NCBI GenBank assembly: GCA_963765705.1
Contig: CAVXXJ010000011.1
Location: forward strand, 434,001-498,000
Direction: 5' to 3'
DNA from: Gaiellasilicea sp963765705
Lineage (GTDB): Bacteria; Actinomycetota; Thermoleophilia; Gaiellales; Gaiellaceae
DNA: 64,000 bases
The translations under genes were made by a program, and so were the position numbers. Shown here piece by piece: positions 52,367 to 60,614 of the stretch. A model generated the notes under the pieces. That model searched no databases. It was not told the DNA's origin and worked only from the letters and a program-made list of their open reading frames with translations. The number at the start of each line of letters is the position of its first letter. Positions within the stretch are counted from its first letter, which is position 1.

Positions 52367-52975
52367 TCAGCCTCCGAAGGCGCTCGAGATCTCCGCGCAC
52401 GTGCCCACTGACGCGACGTTCTGCATCGCATAGTTCAGCGCCGCGTTCTGCCACTCCTCGCCGGTCGTCGAGGTGCCGTCCGAGGCGACGACCGCGCGGT
52501 AGCCGGCATCGGCGGCGTGCCGGGCGGTGTGCTCGATCGACATGTTCGTCCAGGCGCCGGTGATGATCAGCGTCTCGACGCCGAGCCCCCGCAGCAGGAT
52601 GTCGAGCCTCGTGTTGTAGAAGGCATTCATCCGCATCTTCTCGACGATGTGGTCGCCGTCCTGGGGCTCGAGGCCGTCAGCGGGAGCCGCGCCCCAGCTG
52701 CCTCGGACGAGCGCGTTCGCCTCCTTGACGCCCTGGAAGAGCGGCGCGTTCTGCTTCAGGCCCGGCGCGCCCTGCTCGACGATGTACCAGACGTGGATCA
52801 CCGGCACTCCCGCCTTGCGGGCGGCCGCGGCGAGCCCCTTGACGTTCTCGACGACGTTCTGGCTGGTCGCGTGCGCCGGCGCGCCCGAGTCGGCGAAGGC
52901 GCCGCCCTCGATGATGACGTCGTTCTGCAGGTCCTGGATGATCATGGCCGCAGCCTTCGGGTCGATCGGGTCCAT
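52367..52975 (-). CDS. Isochorismatase-family hydrolase with Ser in place of the catalytic Cys
   Basis: This 202-residue protein has the family fold: Asp15 in MIIQDLQNDV, Lys113 in HIVEKMRMNAF and the switch region IITGAWTNMSIEHTARHA. At the nucleophile position Ser146 replaces the cysteine found in nicotinamidase and N-carbamoylsarcosine amidase. Family members include maleamate amidohydrolase (with Cys) and isochorismatases that work without it. With Ser, either an ether hydrolysis of isochorismatase type, a serine-based amidase or a binding role is possible. Context (molybdenum hydroxylase, amidase, tautomerase) would suit an amidohydrolase. Confidence 0.85.
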   Translation of the reverse strand: MDPIDPKAAAMIIQDLQNDVIIEGGAFADSGAPAHATSQNVVENVKGLAAAARKAGVPVIHVWYIVEQGAPGLKQNAPLFQGVKEANALVRGSWGAAPADGLEPQDGDHIVEKMRMNAFYNTRLDILLRGLGVETLIITGAWTNMSIEHTARHAADAGYRAVVASDGTSTTGEEWQNAALNYAMQNVASVGTCAEISSAFGG

Positions 52976-52984
52976 CGAAACCTC

Positions 52985-53899
52985 CTAGGGCATGTAGGGC
53001 TCGTGACGCGGCCCGACCTTGGTGCGGATCGCGTACAGGGACGTCGAGCTCGGGATGAACACGGTGCGCCAGTCGTCGCCGCCCCACGTCAGGTTGCCGG
53101 TGTTCTCGGGGATGTTGATCACGCCGAGGTGCTCGGCTTCCGCCGAGATGATCCAGACCCCGCCCGGCCCCGTCACCCAGATGTTGCCGCGCTCGTCGCA
53201 CTTCATCCCGTCCGGGATCCCCTCCTCGATCACGCCCGTGCCGATCCCCTCGAAGAACATGCGGCCGTTCGAGAACGTGCCGTCCGCGTTCACGTCGTAG
53301 ACCTTGATGTGAGCCCGCGGGGTGTCGTTGATGTAGACGAGCGACTCGTCGGGCGAGAAGCAGACGCCGTTCGGCATCTCGAACTCGTTCTCGTCGACGA
53401 CGAGCTGGATGTCGTCGGGGCCGCCGCCGGGTGGGATCCGGAACACGCCCTGCCAGCCGAGCTCTCGCTCGCGCTCGATGCCGAAGCCGGGGAAGCGCCC
53501 GTACCAGGGATCGGAGAAGTAGATCGATCCGTCGGAGCGGACGCAGACGTCATTGGGGCTGTTCAGGTACTTGCCCTCGTAGTGATAGGCGAGCACCTCC
53601 CGCGAGCCGTCGCGCCGCTCGCGCCAGAGCGCGCTCGTCACGTGCTCGCACACGATCAGGTCGAGGTTGGCGTCGAGCGTCATCCCGTTGCACTTGAAGC
53701 TCGGTCGCATCACCTCCTCGACTCCCTCGCCGGGGGTGTACTTCCGCCGGACGTCGCCCGGCATGTCGGAGAAGAGCAGGTACCCGTCCGGATGCCAGAT
53801 CGGCCCCTCGGTGAACGTGAAGCCCGTCGCGACCTGCTCGACCTCCGCGTTCTCGTCGACGAGCTCGCGCAGCTTCTCGGAATGCACTGCGATCGCCAT
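52985..53899 (-). CDS. SMP-30/gluconolactonase-family lactonase
   Basis: This 304-residue six-bladed propeller carries the metal-site motifs: Glu in FTFTEGPIWHPDG, Asn in YLNSPNDVCVRSDGSIYFSD and Asp in VCFSPDESLVYIND. Such enzymes hydrolyse sugar lactones or related esters with Ca or Zn. There is no signal peptide (start MAIAVHSEKLREL). The CDS is preceded by ggagggc, a good ribosome-binding site. It ends nine bases before the isochorismatase-like gene starts. Confidence 0.88.
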   Translation of the reverse strand: MAIAVHSEKLRELVDENAEVEQVATGFTFTEGPIWHPDGYLLFSDMPGDVRRKYTPGEGVEEVMRPSFKCNGMTLDANLDLIVCEHVTSALWRERRDGSREVLAYHYEGKYLNSPNDVCVRSDGSIYFSDPWYGRFPGFGIERERELGWQGVFRIPPGGGPDDIQLVVDENEFEMPNGVCFSPDESLVYINDTPRAHIKVYDVNADGTFSNGRMFFEGIGTGVIEEGIPDGMKCDERGNIWVTGPGGVWIISAEAEHLGVINIPENTGNLTWGGDDWRTVFIPSSTSLYAIRTKVGPRHEPYMP

Positions 53900-53945
53900 G
53901 CGCCCTCCTTCGGAAAAGTGCGCCGAACCTAACAGGTGGCCGACG

Positions 53946-54257
53946 TCACGGTGCCGCTTCGTAGTCGATCTCGAGGAAGTCGCTCACCTCCGGAATCCAC
54001 CGGTCCTGCACGAAGCGAACGTGATCCGGATGGTCGTTGTAGGCGGCGTACGCCTCGGGGCCTGCGAACTCCATCGAGATGCCGAACCGGTAGCCGTTCT
54101 TCGGGCTCGTCTCGCGGAGGATCTCGAACGCCTCGACGCCCGGGATCGCGGCCAGGCGCGCGGCCGCGGCGAGGAAGTCCGCCTCCTCGGGCGACCCGGC
54201 GTCGTGCTTCGGCGTGAAGACGACCGTATGGCGGATGTGGTCATGAGCGAGCGTCAT
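53946..54257 (-). CDS. Dabb-family protein (stress-responsive alpha/beta barrel)
   Basis: The 103-residue product starts at ATG 54257 and overlaps the stop of the VWA gene. The Dabb pattern is clear: IRHTVVFTPKHDAGSPEEADFL at the N-terminus, IPGVEAFEILRET and the end HPDHVRFVQDRWIPEVSDF. Such small ferredoxin-like barrels act as cyclases, heme-binding or unknown factors. Function here unknown; 46 bases separate it from the SMP-30 gene. Confidence 0.85.
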   Translation of the reverse strand: MTLAHDHIRHTVVFTPKHDAGSPEEADFLAAAARLAAIPGVEAFEILRETSPKNGYRFGISMEFAGPEAYAAYNDHPDHVRFVQDRWIPEVSDFLEIDYEAAP

Positions 54258-55408
54258 GCTGCGTGCCTCCGTTCGATGCCGCCGAGGACGGTGCCGAGGC
54301 TCTCGAGGCTGGCGACGTCGTGGCCCGAGAGAAAGCGGTCGACGTGCGGGAGCACGGCGCGCATGCCGCCCGTGAGCGGCTCGTACTCGGCGTGCCCCTT
54401 GAGCGGGTTCACCCAGACGACGGCGTAGGCCTGGCGTGCGAGCCGCTCCATCTCCCGGCCGGCGAGCTCCGCGTCGCCGCGCTCGCAGCCGTCCGAGAGG
54501 ATGACGACGACCGCGCCACGCGTCAGCGCGCGGCGGCCCCACTCGTCGTTGTAGGCCTTCAGCGACGCGCCGATGCGCGTGCCGCCGGACCAGTCCTGCA
54601 CGCGCGCGGCTGCGGCCTCGAACGCCGTCTCCGGATTGCGGGCGCCGAGCTCCGGTGTCAGCCTGGTCAGCCGCGTGCCGAACGCGAACGTCTCGACGCC
54701 ACGCCCCGATCCACGCGCCGCGTGCAGGTAGAGCAACAGCGCTCGCGCGTACGCCTCCATCGATCCCGAGACGTCGAGGATCAGCACCAGCTTGCGCGGC
54801 GCCGCCTTGCGGCTGCGGAAGGCGCGCTCGACCGGATCGCCGCCGGTCGCGAGCGACGCTCGCACGAGTCCCCGCACATCGAGTGCGCGACCCTTCGAGT
54901 CGGGTCGGAGCCGGCGCGTGCGCCGCTGCGGCCGGGCGACGGCGATCGCCTGGATCAGCTTCCGGGCTCGAGCGAACTCCTCGGGCGTCATCGCGGCGAA
55001 GTCCTTCGTCCGCAGAAGCTCGTCCTCGCTCCACGTGCCGAGCCGCGTCTCGCCGCCGTCGAGCTCCGGCCCGGGTCCCGGCGGCGCGCCCTTTCGGCGC
55101 TCGCCGCGCGACCGCGGCGGCTCCGCTGCGGGCGGCGGTTGCACGGCGGCGCCGAGGAACCAGGCGTGGAACGCGCGATCGAACGCCTCCACGTCCTCGT
55201 GCCTCGAGACGAGCGTCTGCCGCAGCGTCCAGTAGACGTCGTCCTGCCGTGCGAGCTCGACGGCATCGAGGCCCTTCAGCGCGTCCGAGACGCGTCCCGG
55301 CCCGACCTCGAGCCCGGCCTCGCGCAGCACGCGGCCGAAGGTGACGATGTGCTTGACGACCGCGCCCGAACCCGTTTCAGGACGAAGCGCTATGTCGCCG
55401 GAACGCAC
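54254..55408 (-). CDS. VWA-domain protein (CoxE-like, molybdenum-hydroxylase maturation)
   Basis: The family's N-terminus is usually near FGRVLREAGLEVGPGRV. No start codon is found just before it, so I use GTG 55408, which adds about 20 residues; the start is uncertain. The protein contains a helical CoxE region (DDVYWTLRQTLVSRHEDVEAF) and a C-terminal VWA domain with MIDAS residues in LILDVSGSME, SGGTRIG and ILSDGCERGD. CoxE proteins work with a MoxR ATPase (CoxD) to mature CO-dehydrogenase-type enzymes. The MoxR gene is directly upstream and a molybdenum hydroxylase is divergent, which supports that role. Confidence 0.85.
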   Translation of the reverse strand: MRSGDIALRPETGSGAVVKHIVTFGRVLREAGLEVGPGRVSDALKGLDAVELARQDDVYWTLRQTLVSRHEDVEAFDRAFHAWFLGAAVQPPPAAEPPRSRGERRKGAPPGPGPELDGGETRLGTWSEDELLRTKDFAAMTPEEFARARKLIQAIAVARPQRRTRRLRPDSKGRALDVRGLVRASLATGGDPVERAFRSRKAAPRKLVLILDVSGSMEAYARALLLYLHAARGSGRGVETFAFGTRLTRLTPELGARNPETAFEAAAARVQDWSGGTRIGASLKAYNDEWGRRALTRGAVVVILSDGCERGDAELAGREMERLARQAYAVVWVNPLKGHAEYEPLTGGMRAVLPHVDRFLSGHDVASLESLGTVLGGIERRHAA

Positions 55409-55529
55409 TCGGCGGCGCGATCCTTCGTCCTCAGTCGCCCCCGTGCTACCAGCACGCGGGCTCCCTGCGTCCTCGGCTCGCACTCGCCCAGTGCGCCCCG
55501 ACGACGAGCGATCATCCTGAAACGGGTTC
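55368..55529. repeat. 15-bp inverted repeat around a 132-base spacer between MoxR and VWA genes
   Basis: gaacccgtttcagga (55368-55382) and tcctgaaacgggttc (55515-55529) are exact inverted complements. The right arm touches the MoxR stop. The left arm lies in the presumed start region of the VWA gene. The spacer holds two short hairpins (cgtgct-acc-agcacg and gcact-cgccc-agtgc). It may be a small mobile element remnant or a structured intergenic RNA. No target-site duplication was seen. Confidence 0.5.
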
Positions 55530-56400
55530 ACCGGGCACGGGCGTTGGCGACCAGCCCGGCGAGCGTCTCGTCGCGGACCGAGAGCAAGTCCTCGTGGTAC
55601 TTGAGCACCGAGCCGAGCGTCGTCCCCACGTTCTCGACATCGAGCTCCTGCTGGCCGAGAGCCGTCAGCGCCTGCGCCCAGTCGATCGTCTCGGCGAGCC
55701 CCGGCGGCTTCTGCAGGTCGAGCAGGCGCAGCTCCGCGACGAAGGCGGCCGCCTCGGCTGCGAGCCGCTCCGGCACTCCCGGCACGCGCAGCTTCACGAT
55801 CTCGATCTCCCGCTCGAGCGACGGGTGCCCGATCCAGTGGAAGAGGCAGCGGCGCTTGAGCGCGTCGTGCAGCTCGCGCGTCCGGTTCGAGGTGAGGATC
55901 ACGTAGGGACGCTGCTTCGCCTCGATCGTCCCGAGCTCGGGGATCGTGATCTGGAAGTCCGACAGCACCTCGAGCAGGAACGCCTCGAACTCCTCGTCCG
56001 CGCGGTCGATCTCGTCGATCAGCAGCACGACCGGCTCCTCGGCCTCGACCGCCTCGAGCAGCGGCCGCCGGATCAGGAACTCCGGTCCGAACAGCTCCGA
56101 CTCGTCGACTGTTCCCTCCTGGGCGGCCCGGATGTGCAGCAGCTGCCGCGTGTAGTTCCACTCGTACACGGCGTTCGCGACGTCGAGGCCCTCGTAGCAC
56201 TGGAGGCGAATCACGCGCGCGCCGAGCGCCTGCGCGATCGCCTTCGCCGCCTCGGTCTTGCCGACGCCCGCCTCGCCCTCCAGCAGCAGCGGCTTCTCGA
56301 GCTTCAGGGAGAGGTAGAGCGCCGTCGAGAGCCCGCGGTCCGGGAGATAGGAGGCTCCGGCGAGAGCCGACTCGAGCTCGTCGATCGAGGCAAACGGCAC
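55528..56400 (-). CDS. MoxR-family AAA+ ATPase (CoxD-like)
   Basis: I took GTG 56400 (290 aa, starting VPFASIDELESAL); longer readings run antisense through the divergent gene. It has Walker A GEAGVGKT at 42-49, Walker B VVLLIDEIDRADEEFEAF and the MoxR-typical LQCYEGLDVANAVYEWNYTRQ and ILTSNRTRELHDALKRRCLF. MoxR ATPases act as chaperones that insert or mature metal centres together with a VWA protein. CoxD is needed for the Mo/Cu site of CO dehydrogenase. Here it is divergent (68 bases) from the molybdenum-hydroxylase genes and is probably co-regulated. Confidence 0.9.
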   Translation of the reverse strand: MPFASIDELESALAGASYLPDRGLSTALYLSLKLEKPLLLEGEAGVGKTEAAKAIAQALGARVIRLQCYEGLDVANAVYEWNYTRQLLHIRAAQEGTVDESELFGPEFLIRRPLLEAVEAEEPVVLLIDEIDRADEEFEAFLLEVLSDFQITIPELGTIEAKQRPYVILTSNRTRELHDALKRRCLFHWIGHPSLEREIEIVKLRVPGVPERLAAEAAAFVAELRLLDLQKPPGLAETIDWAQALTALGQQELDVENVGTTLGSVLKYHEDLLSVRDETLAGLVANARAR

Positions 56401-56432
56401 GCCCGGAGCGTACCGCGCAGCGCACCGGGCGT

Positions 56433-56469
56433 TTGACGCGGGCTGCCGCGCCGGACATAGAATCGAACA
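56433..56469 (+). promoter_or_regulatory. Promoter of the molybdenum-hydroxylase operon (leaderless)
   Basis: TTGACG at 56433-56438 and TAGAAT at 56458-56463 are the -35 and -10 candidates (19-base spacing, or 17 to an overlapping CATAGA). The ATG at 56469 follows five bases after TAGAAT, so the transcript is expected to begin at or beside the start codon. Confidence 0.5.
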
Positions 56470-57235
56470 TGGCTGCGGAAACGCTCGTTCCGAGCTCGGC
56501 CGACGAAGCGGCGGAGCTCTTCGGAGATGGCACGGCATCACCGTGTTCGCGGGCGGCACGATCCTCATGCCCGAGATCGCGGCGGGCCGGCTGAAGCCGG
56601 CGCGCGCGCTGATGCTCCATCGCAGCGGCATGGACGAGCTCAGCGCCGACGGCGACGTCGTCCGGATCGGCGCGATGGTGCCCGTCTCGGCGCTCGCCGA
56701 CGGCCAGGAAGGGCTGCTCGCACGGTTCGCAGCCGAGCTCGGCGACCTCGAGGTTCGCGCAGCCGCGACGGTCGGCGGCAACCTCTGCGCGGCTCCCGGC
56801 CCCGCCTCCCAGCGCGGCGACCTCGGCGCGCCGCTGATCGCCCTCGGCGCCCGCGTTCGCTCGACCGGCAAGGGCGGCGAGCGCACGGAGCCGGTCGAGG
56901 ACTTCCTCGCCGGCGAGCGCACCGGCCGGCTCGTGCTCGAGGTCGAGTACGACACGCCGTCGGGCGCCTGGTCGGCGCAGACGCTGCGCCGCCGGCACGC
57001 GCACTCCTATTCGGTCGCGAACGTTGCGATCTGCTCCACCGGCGATGGTCTCCGCATCGGCGTGTCGGGCGTCGGTCCCGTGGCGTTGCGCGCCCGCACC
57101 GTCGAGCAGAGCCGCAACGCCGAGGACGTGCTGAAGGACGTCGATCCAGTCGACGACGCCGTCGCCACAGCCGCGTACCGAAGCAAGATGCTGACCGTGC
57201 TCGTCCGCAGGGCACTCGACGAAGTGGAGAGCTGA
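56469..57235 (+). CDS. Molybdenum hydroxylase FAD-binding subunit, one frameshift
   Basis: ATG 56469 starts MAAETLVPSSADEAAELFGDG; after about 20 codons (near 56527-56537) one base must be restored to continue as ITVFAGGTILMPEIAAGRLK. Total length is 767 bases, one short of a multiple of three. The remainder is a CoxM/XdhB-type FAD domain with VFAGGTILMP, VRAAATVGGNLC and ERTGRLVLEVEYD. The intact protein would be about 255 aa. It transfers electrons from the FeS subunit to FAD. The stop overlaps the FeS start (TGATG). Without the repair only residues from GTG 56543 onward would be made, lacking the first strand of the FAD site. Confidence 0.87.
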
Positions 57236-57759
57236 TGAGGCTGACCGTCAACGGGATCGAAGAGGAGATCTCGAGCCCGCCGCTCACCGCGCTGCTGCAC
57301 GTGCTGCGCGAGGAGCTCGAGATCACGAGCCCGAAGGCCGGCTGCCAGCAGGGTGGCTGCGGCACGTGCACCGTGCTCGTCGACGGCGAGCCGCGCCGGT
57401 CGTGCCTGACCGCCGTCGCGACGGTCGAGGGCGCGTCGATCACGACGCTCGAGGGGCTCGGCGAGGCCGAGAGCCTCTCGCCGGTGCAGGCGGCGTTCCA
57501 CAATCGTTACGCCGCGCAGTGCGGCTTCTGCACGCCGGGCATGGTCGTGGCCGCGACGGCGCTGATCGAGCGCAAGGGCGGCGCGGTCGACCGCGACGAG
57601 GTGCTCGAGGCGCTCGGCGGCCACTACTGCCGCTGCACCGGCTACGTGAAGATCGTCGACGCCGTCATGGCCGCGTCGCGCGGTGACGTCGAGCCGGTCG
57701 AGGACGTGCCGTCCGCCGAGGGCGAGCCGGACGTGCTCGTCAAGGGGAGCCCGGCGTGA
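57235..57759 (+). CDS. Molybdenum hydroxylase 2Fe-2S subunit
   Basis: The 174-residue product has a plant-type 2Fe-2S cluster (Cys37, Cys42, Cys45, Cys57 in AGCQQGGCGTCTVLVDG...SC). A second, C-terminal cluster has Cys96/Cys99 in CGFCTPGM and Cys132/Cys134 in YCRCTGY. It relays electrons from the molybdenum centre to FAD. A C-terminal tail of about 25 residues beyond the second cluster is a little longer than usual. It starts and ends in overlaps with its neighbours, so subunit stoichiometry is likely set by coupling. Confidence 0.95.
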   Translation: MRLTVNGIEEEISSPPLTALLHVLREELEITSPKAGCQQGGCGTCTVLVDGEPRRSCLTAVATVEGASITTLEGLGEAESLSPVQAAFHNRYAAQCGFCTPGMVVAATALIERKGGAVDRDEVLEALGGHYCRCTGYVKIVDAVMAASRGDVEPVEDVPSAEGEPDVLVKGSPA

Positions 57760-59126
57760 AGGCCGTCGGCGCGCGGCTTCCCCGCTACGACGGCGTCGGC
57801 CACGTCACCGGCCGGACGCAGTACGTCGACGACGTCCGCGTCGGCCGCACGCTCTGGGTGAAGGCGCTCCGCTCGCCGCACCACCACGCCGCGATCACCA
57901 AGTTCGACACGTCCAAGGCCGAGGCGATGAAGGGCGTGCACGCGATCATCACCGCCGCCGACGTGCCGAAGAACGTCTACGGGCACCTGGAAGGGCTCGG
58001 CGTACCCGGCGACGAGCCGCTGCTCGCGGACGGCGAGGTTCGCTACAAGGGCCAGCCGATCGCAGCGGTCGCAGCCGAGTCGGAGGAGGCGGCGCAGGCG
58101 GCGGTGGAGGCGATCGAGATCGCCTTCGACGAGAAGCCGGCGCTCTTCGACATCCGGCTCGCCCTCGACCCCGACGCGCCGCAGATCCACCACTGGGGCA
58201 ACGTCTATCCGCACTACGGCCCGTACAACCACCGCCGCGTGCGCAAGGGCGACATCGACTGGGCCTTCGACCAGGCGGACGCGATCGTCGAGGGCGTCTA
58301 CCGCCCGCAGGCGATCGAGCAGATGCCGCTGGAGACGCAGGTCGCGCTCGCGGTCCCGGAGGCGAGCGGCCGTCTGACGATCTACTCCTGCACGCAGGCG
58401 ATGTACTTCTCGATGGGCGTCGTCGCGGCGCACCTCCAGGTGCCGCTGAACAAGCTGAAGTTCGTCGGCGGCACTGTCGGCGGCGGCTTCGGCGGCAAGG
58501 TCGACACCGCCTCCGACACGATCTGCGCGCTGCTCGCGCTCAAGTCGCGCCGCGCGGTCAAGTGGCGCTGGACGCGCGAGGAGGAGTTCCTCGCCTCGTC
58601 CACCCGCGCTCCCTGGCACATCGAGATCGCCGATGCGGTCACGAGCGACGGCTGGATCCTCGGCCGGCGGATGGTGACGCTGCACGACTCCGGCGCCTAC
58701 GCCCGCTTCTCGCCCTACGGCGTCACCAAGCACGCGTTCCACCACTCGGGCGCCTACTCGATTCCGAACCTGCGCTTCGACGGCTTCGTCTGCTTCACCA
58801 ACCGCGTGCCGACCACGGCCATGCGCGGCTTCGGCGTCACGTCGGTGTCGTTCGCGGTCGAGACGCATCTGACTCGTGTGGCGCAGGTGATCGGCGTCGA
58901 CCCGTGGCAGCTGCGCCTGAAGAACGCGAACCGGATCGGCGACACGAGCGGCAATGGCGTCGTGCTGAAGGACCCGTCCACGGTGCCGGTGACGCTGGCC
59001 GCCGCGGAGCGCGTCGGCGTCGAGCTGCCCGCCGAGTACCGGCAGATGACGGCCGACCCCCGCTCCGGCGACATGCTGCCGGAGCATCTCGTCGCGCAGC
59101 AGCGGCTGAACGGAGAGGGGGCCTGA
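57756..59126 (+). CDS. Molybdenum hydroxylase large subunit, N-terminal part (NdhL-like)
   Basis: The 456-residue product (GTG 57756) is the first half of a xanthine-dehydrogenase-family molybdenum subunit: GRTQYVDDVRVGRTLWVKAL, VRYKGQPIAAVAAESEEAA, the molybdopterin loop GGTVGGGFGGKVDT and the TAMRGFGVTSVSF active-site loop. The Arg-Gly-Phe-Gly pattern is of xanthine/nicotinate-dehydrogenase type, not the Cys loop of CO dehydrogenase. The gene ends at a natural inter-domain point and overlaps the next gene's ATG (TGATG), so the split is not a frameshift. Sizes and order match the nicotinate dehydrogenase layout (F, S, L, M). Confidence 0.9.
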   Translation: MKAVGARLPRYDGVGHVTGRTQYVDDVRVGRTLWVKALRSPHHHAAITKFDTSKAEAMKGVHAIITAADVPKNVYGHLEGLGVPGDEPLLADGEVRYKGQPIAAVAAESEEAAQAAVEAIEIAFDEKPALFDIRLALDPDAPQIHHWGNVYPHYGPYNHRRVRKGDIDWAFDQADAIVEGVYRPQAIEQMPLETQVALAVPEASGRLTIYSCTQAMYFSMGVVAAHLQVPLNKLKFVGGTVGGGFGGKVDTASDTICALLALKSRRAVKWRWTREEEFLASSTRAPWHIEIADAVTSDGWILGRRMVTLHDSGAYARFSPYGVTKHAFHHSGAYSIPNLRFDGFVCFTNRVPTTAMRGFGVTSVSFAVETHLTRVAQVIGVDPWQLRLKNANRIGDTSGNGVVLKDPSTVPVTLAAAERVGVELPAEYRQMTADPRSGDMLPEHLVAQQRLNGEGA

Positions 59127-60226
59127 TGGCGAAGCACCGCGGCCGCGGGTTCGCGACGATCGAGTACCCGACCGGGATGAACCAGAACGGCGATCCGAGC
59201 CAGGCCTGGATCAAGCTGAAGCCGGACGGGCGGGTCGACGTCTTCTCCGGCACGGTCGACATCGGCCAGGGCTCGAGGACCGTGCACACGCAGATCGTCG
59301 CCGACGCGCTCGGCGTGCCGTACGACTGGGTCACGATGGACAACACGAACACCGACTCGTCCGCCGTCTGCACGGGCACCTTCGCGTCGCGCGGCACGTT
59401 CATCGGCGGCAACGCCGTGCGCCTCGCCGCCGAGCGCGTGCGCGAGCGGATCCTCGACATCGCCTCGAAGGAGCTCGAGATCGACGCCAGCGACCTCGAG
59501 ATCGCGAACGGCGAGGTGACCGCCAAGGGAGCGCCGCAGAAGACGATCAACGTCGCCGACGTGGCGGGCGCCGCGACCTACAACTACGGCGAGCTGATCA
59601 GCGGCTCGTCCACCGCCCTGAAGCCGTTCGCCGACGTCGACGACGCGACGGGCCAGGTCGAGATCGACCCGCACTCCGCGATCTCCTACGCGGCGTGCGT
59701 CGCCGACGTCGAGGTCGACGACGAGACGGGTGAGGTCGTCGTGCTGAAGATGGTTCAGGTGTACGACGTCGGCCGCGCGATCAACCCGACGCTCGTCGAG
59801 GGCCAGATCGAAGGTGGGGCGATCATGGGTCTCGGTCTCGGTCTGACCGAGGCCAGCTACCCGCACTACCCGTCGCCCGAGCACCGCGGCGGAGAGTTCG
59901 GCGCGTATCTCGGGCCGGCGATGCGGGACCTGCCCGAACTGGACAACGTCATCCTCGAGAACCCGTCCGAGGACGGGCCGTTCGGCGCCAAGGCGATCGG
60001 CGAGATGGCGAACAACGCGCAGCCGCCCGCGATCACGAACGCAATCTTCGACGCGGTCGGCGTCTGGGTGACGGAGATGCCCGCAACCCCGGACCGCGTG
60101 CTCGAGGCGCTCGAGGCACGACGCGAGGCGCGGCGCGACGGGAAGCGCGTGATCTTCGACGAGCACATCTCGGTGAAGGCGCTCTCCTCGAACGAGGGCG
60201 CGGGCTTCTTCGGCGTCGATGCCTGA
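59126..60226 (+). CDS. Molybdenum hydroxylase, C-terminal part as separate medium subunit (NdhM-like)
   Basis: The 366-residue product is the second half of the molybdenum subunit. It carries VFSGTVDIGQGSRTVHTQI (molybdopterin contacts), DVGRAINPTLVEGQIEGGAI and the catalytic glutamate in FGAKAIGEMANN (the usual GAKGxGE motif). The C-terminus NAIFDAVGVWVTEMPATPDR is normal for the family. Together with the preceding subunit it would hydroxylate an aromatic or heterocyclic substrate using water. It overlaps the cupin gene by eight bases. Confidence 0.9.
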   Translation: MAKHRGRGFATIEYPTGMNQNGDPSQAWIKLKPDGRVDVFSGTVDIGQGSRTVHTQIVADALGVPYDWVTMDNTNTDSSAVCTGTFASRGTFIGGNAVRLAAERVRERILDIASKELEIDASDLEIANGEVTAKGAPQKTINVADVAGAATYNYGELISGSSTALKPFADVDDATGQVEIDPHSAISYAACVADVEVDDETGEVVVLKMVQVYDVGRAINPTLVEGQIEGGAIMGLGLGLTEASYPHYPSPEHRGGEFGAYLGPAMRDLPELDNVILENPSEDGPFGAKAIGEMANNAQPPAITNAIFDAVGVWVTEMPATPDRVLEALEARREARRDGKRVIFDEHISVKALSSNEGAGFFGVDA

Positions 60227-60614
60227 CGCGAGCCCGTTTCGCACCTGGAACGGGCGGGACTCCTGGGAGTTCGTCGACGGCGTCCGGATCCACGCGATCG
60301 GCGGCGAGCAGGTGCTGCTCTGCCGCGTCCAGTACGAGCCGGGCAAGCAGGTGCCCTGGCACGCGCACGAGGACACGGAGCAGGTGATGTACATCCTCGA
60401 CGGCGGCATCGAGATGACGATCGAGCAGGAGACGAAGACGCTCGGCCCGGGCGACGTCGTCGTCGTCAACCGCGGCCAGAACCACAAGGTCTACTCGGCG
60501 AACGGCGTCACCTTCATGGAGGCGCTCGCGCCCGTCCCGCTCGACCACGTTCCCGACAAGGGGCTCGACCTCGTCCTCGGCGAGGACGGCGGCTCCGGCC
60601 ACGTGGAGAGGTAG
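60219..60614 (+). CDS. Cupin-domain protein
   Basis: The 131-residue product is a single cupin with QVPWHAHEDTEQVMYILDGG (His-His-Glu ligands) and PGDVVVVNRGQNHKVYS supplying the last His. It is translationally coupled to the hydroxylase medium subunit at the front and to the tautomerase at the back (the TAG stop and GTG start share one G). It may be a small dioxygenase, isomerase or sensor for the pathway; the sequence does not say. Confidence 0.83.
   Translation: MPDASPFRTWNGRDSWEFVDGVRIHAIGGEQVLLCRVQYEPGKQVPWHAHEDTEQVMYILDGGIEMTIEQETKTLGPGDVVVVNRGQNHKVYSANGVTFMEALAPVPLDHVPDKGLDLVLGEDGGSGHVER

Noticed and set aside
56469..60226. Aerobic CO dehydrogenase (coxMSL)
   Set aside because: The gene set and CoxD/E helpers suggest it, but the large subunit has an AMRGFG loop and no AYxCSFR loop, and the subunit is split.
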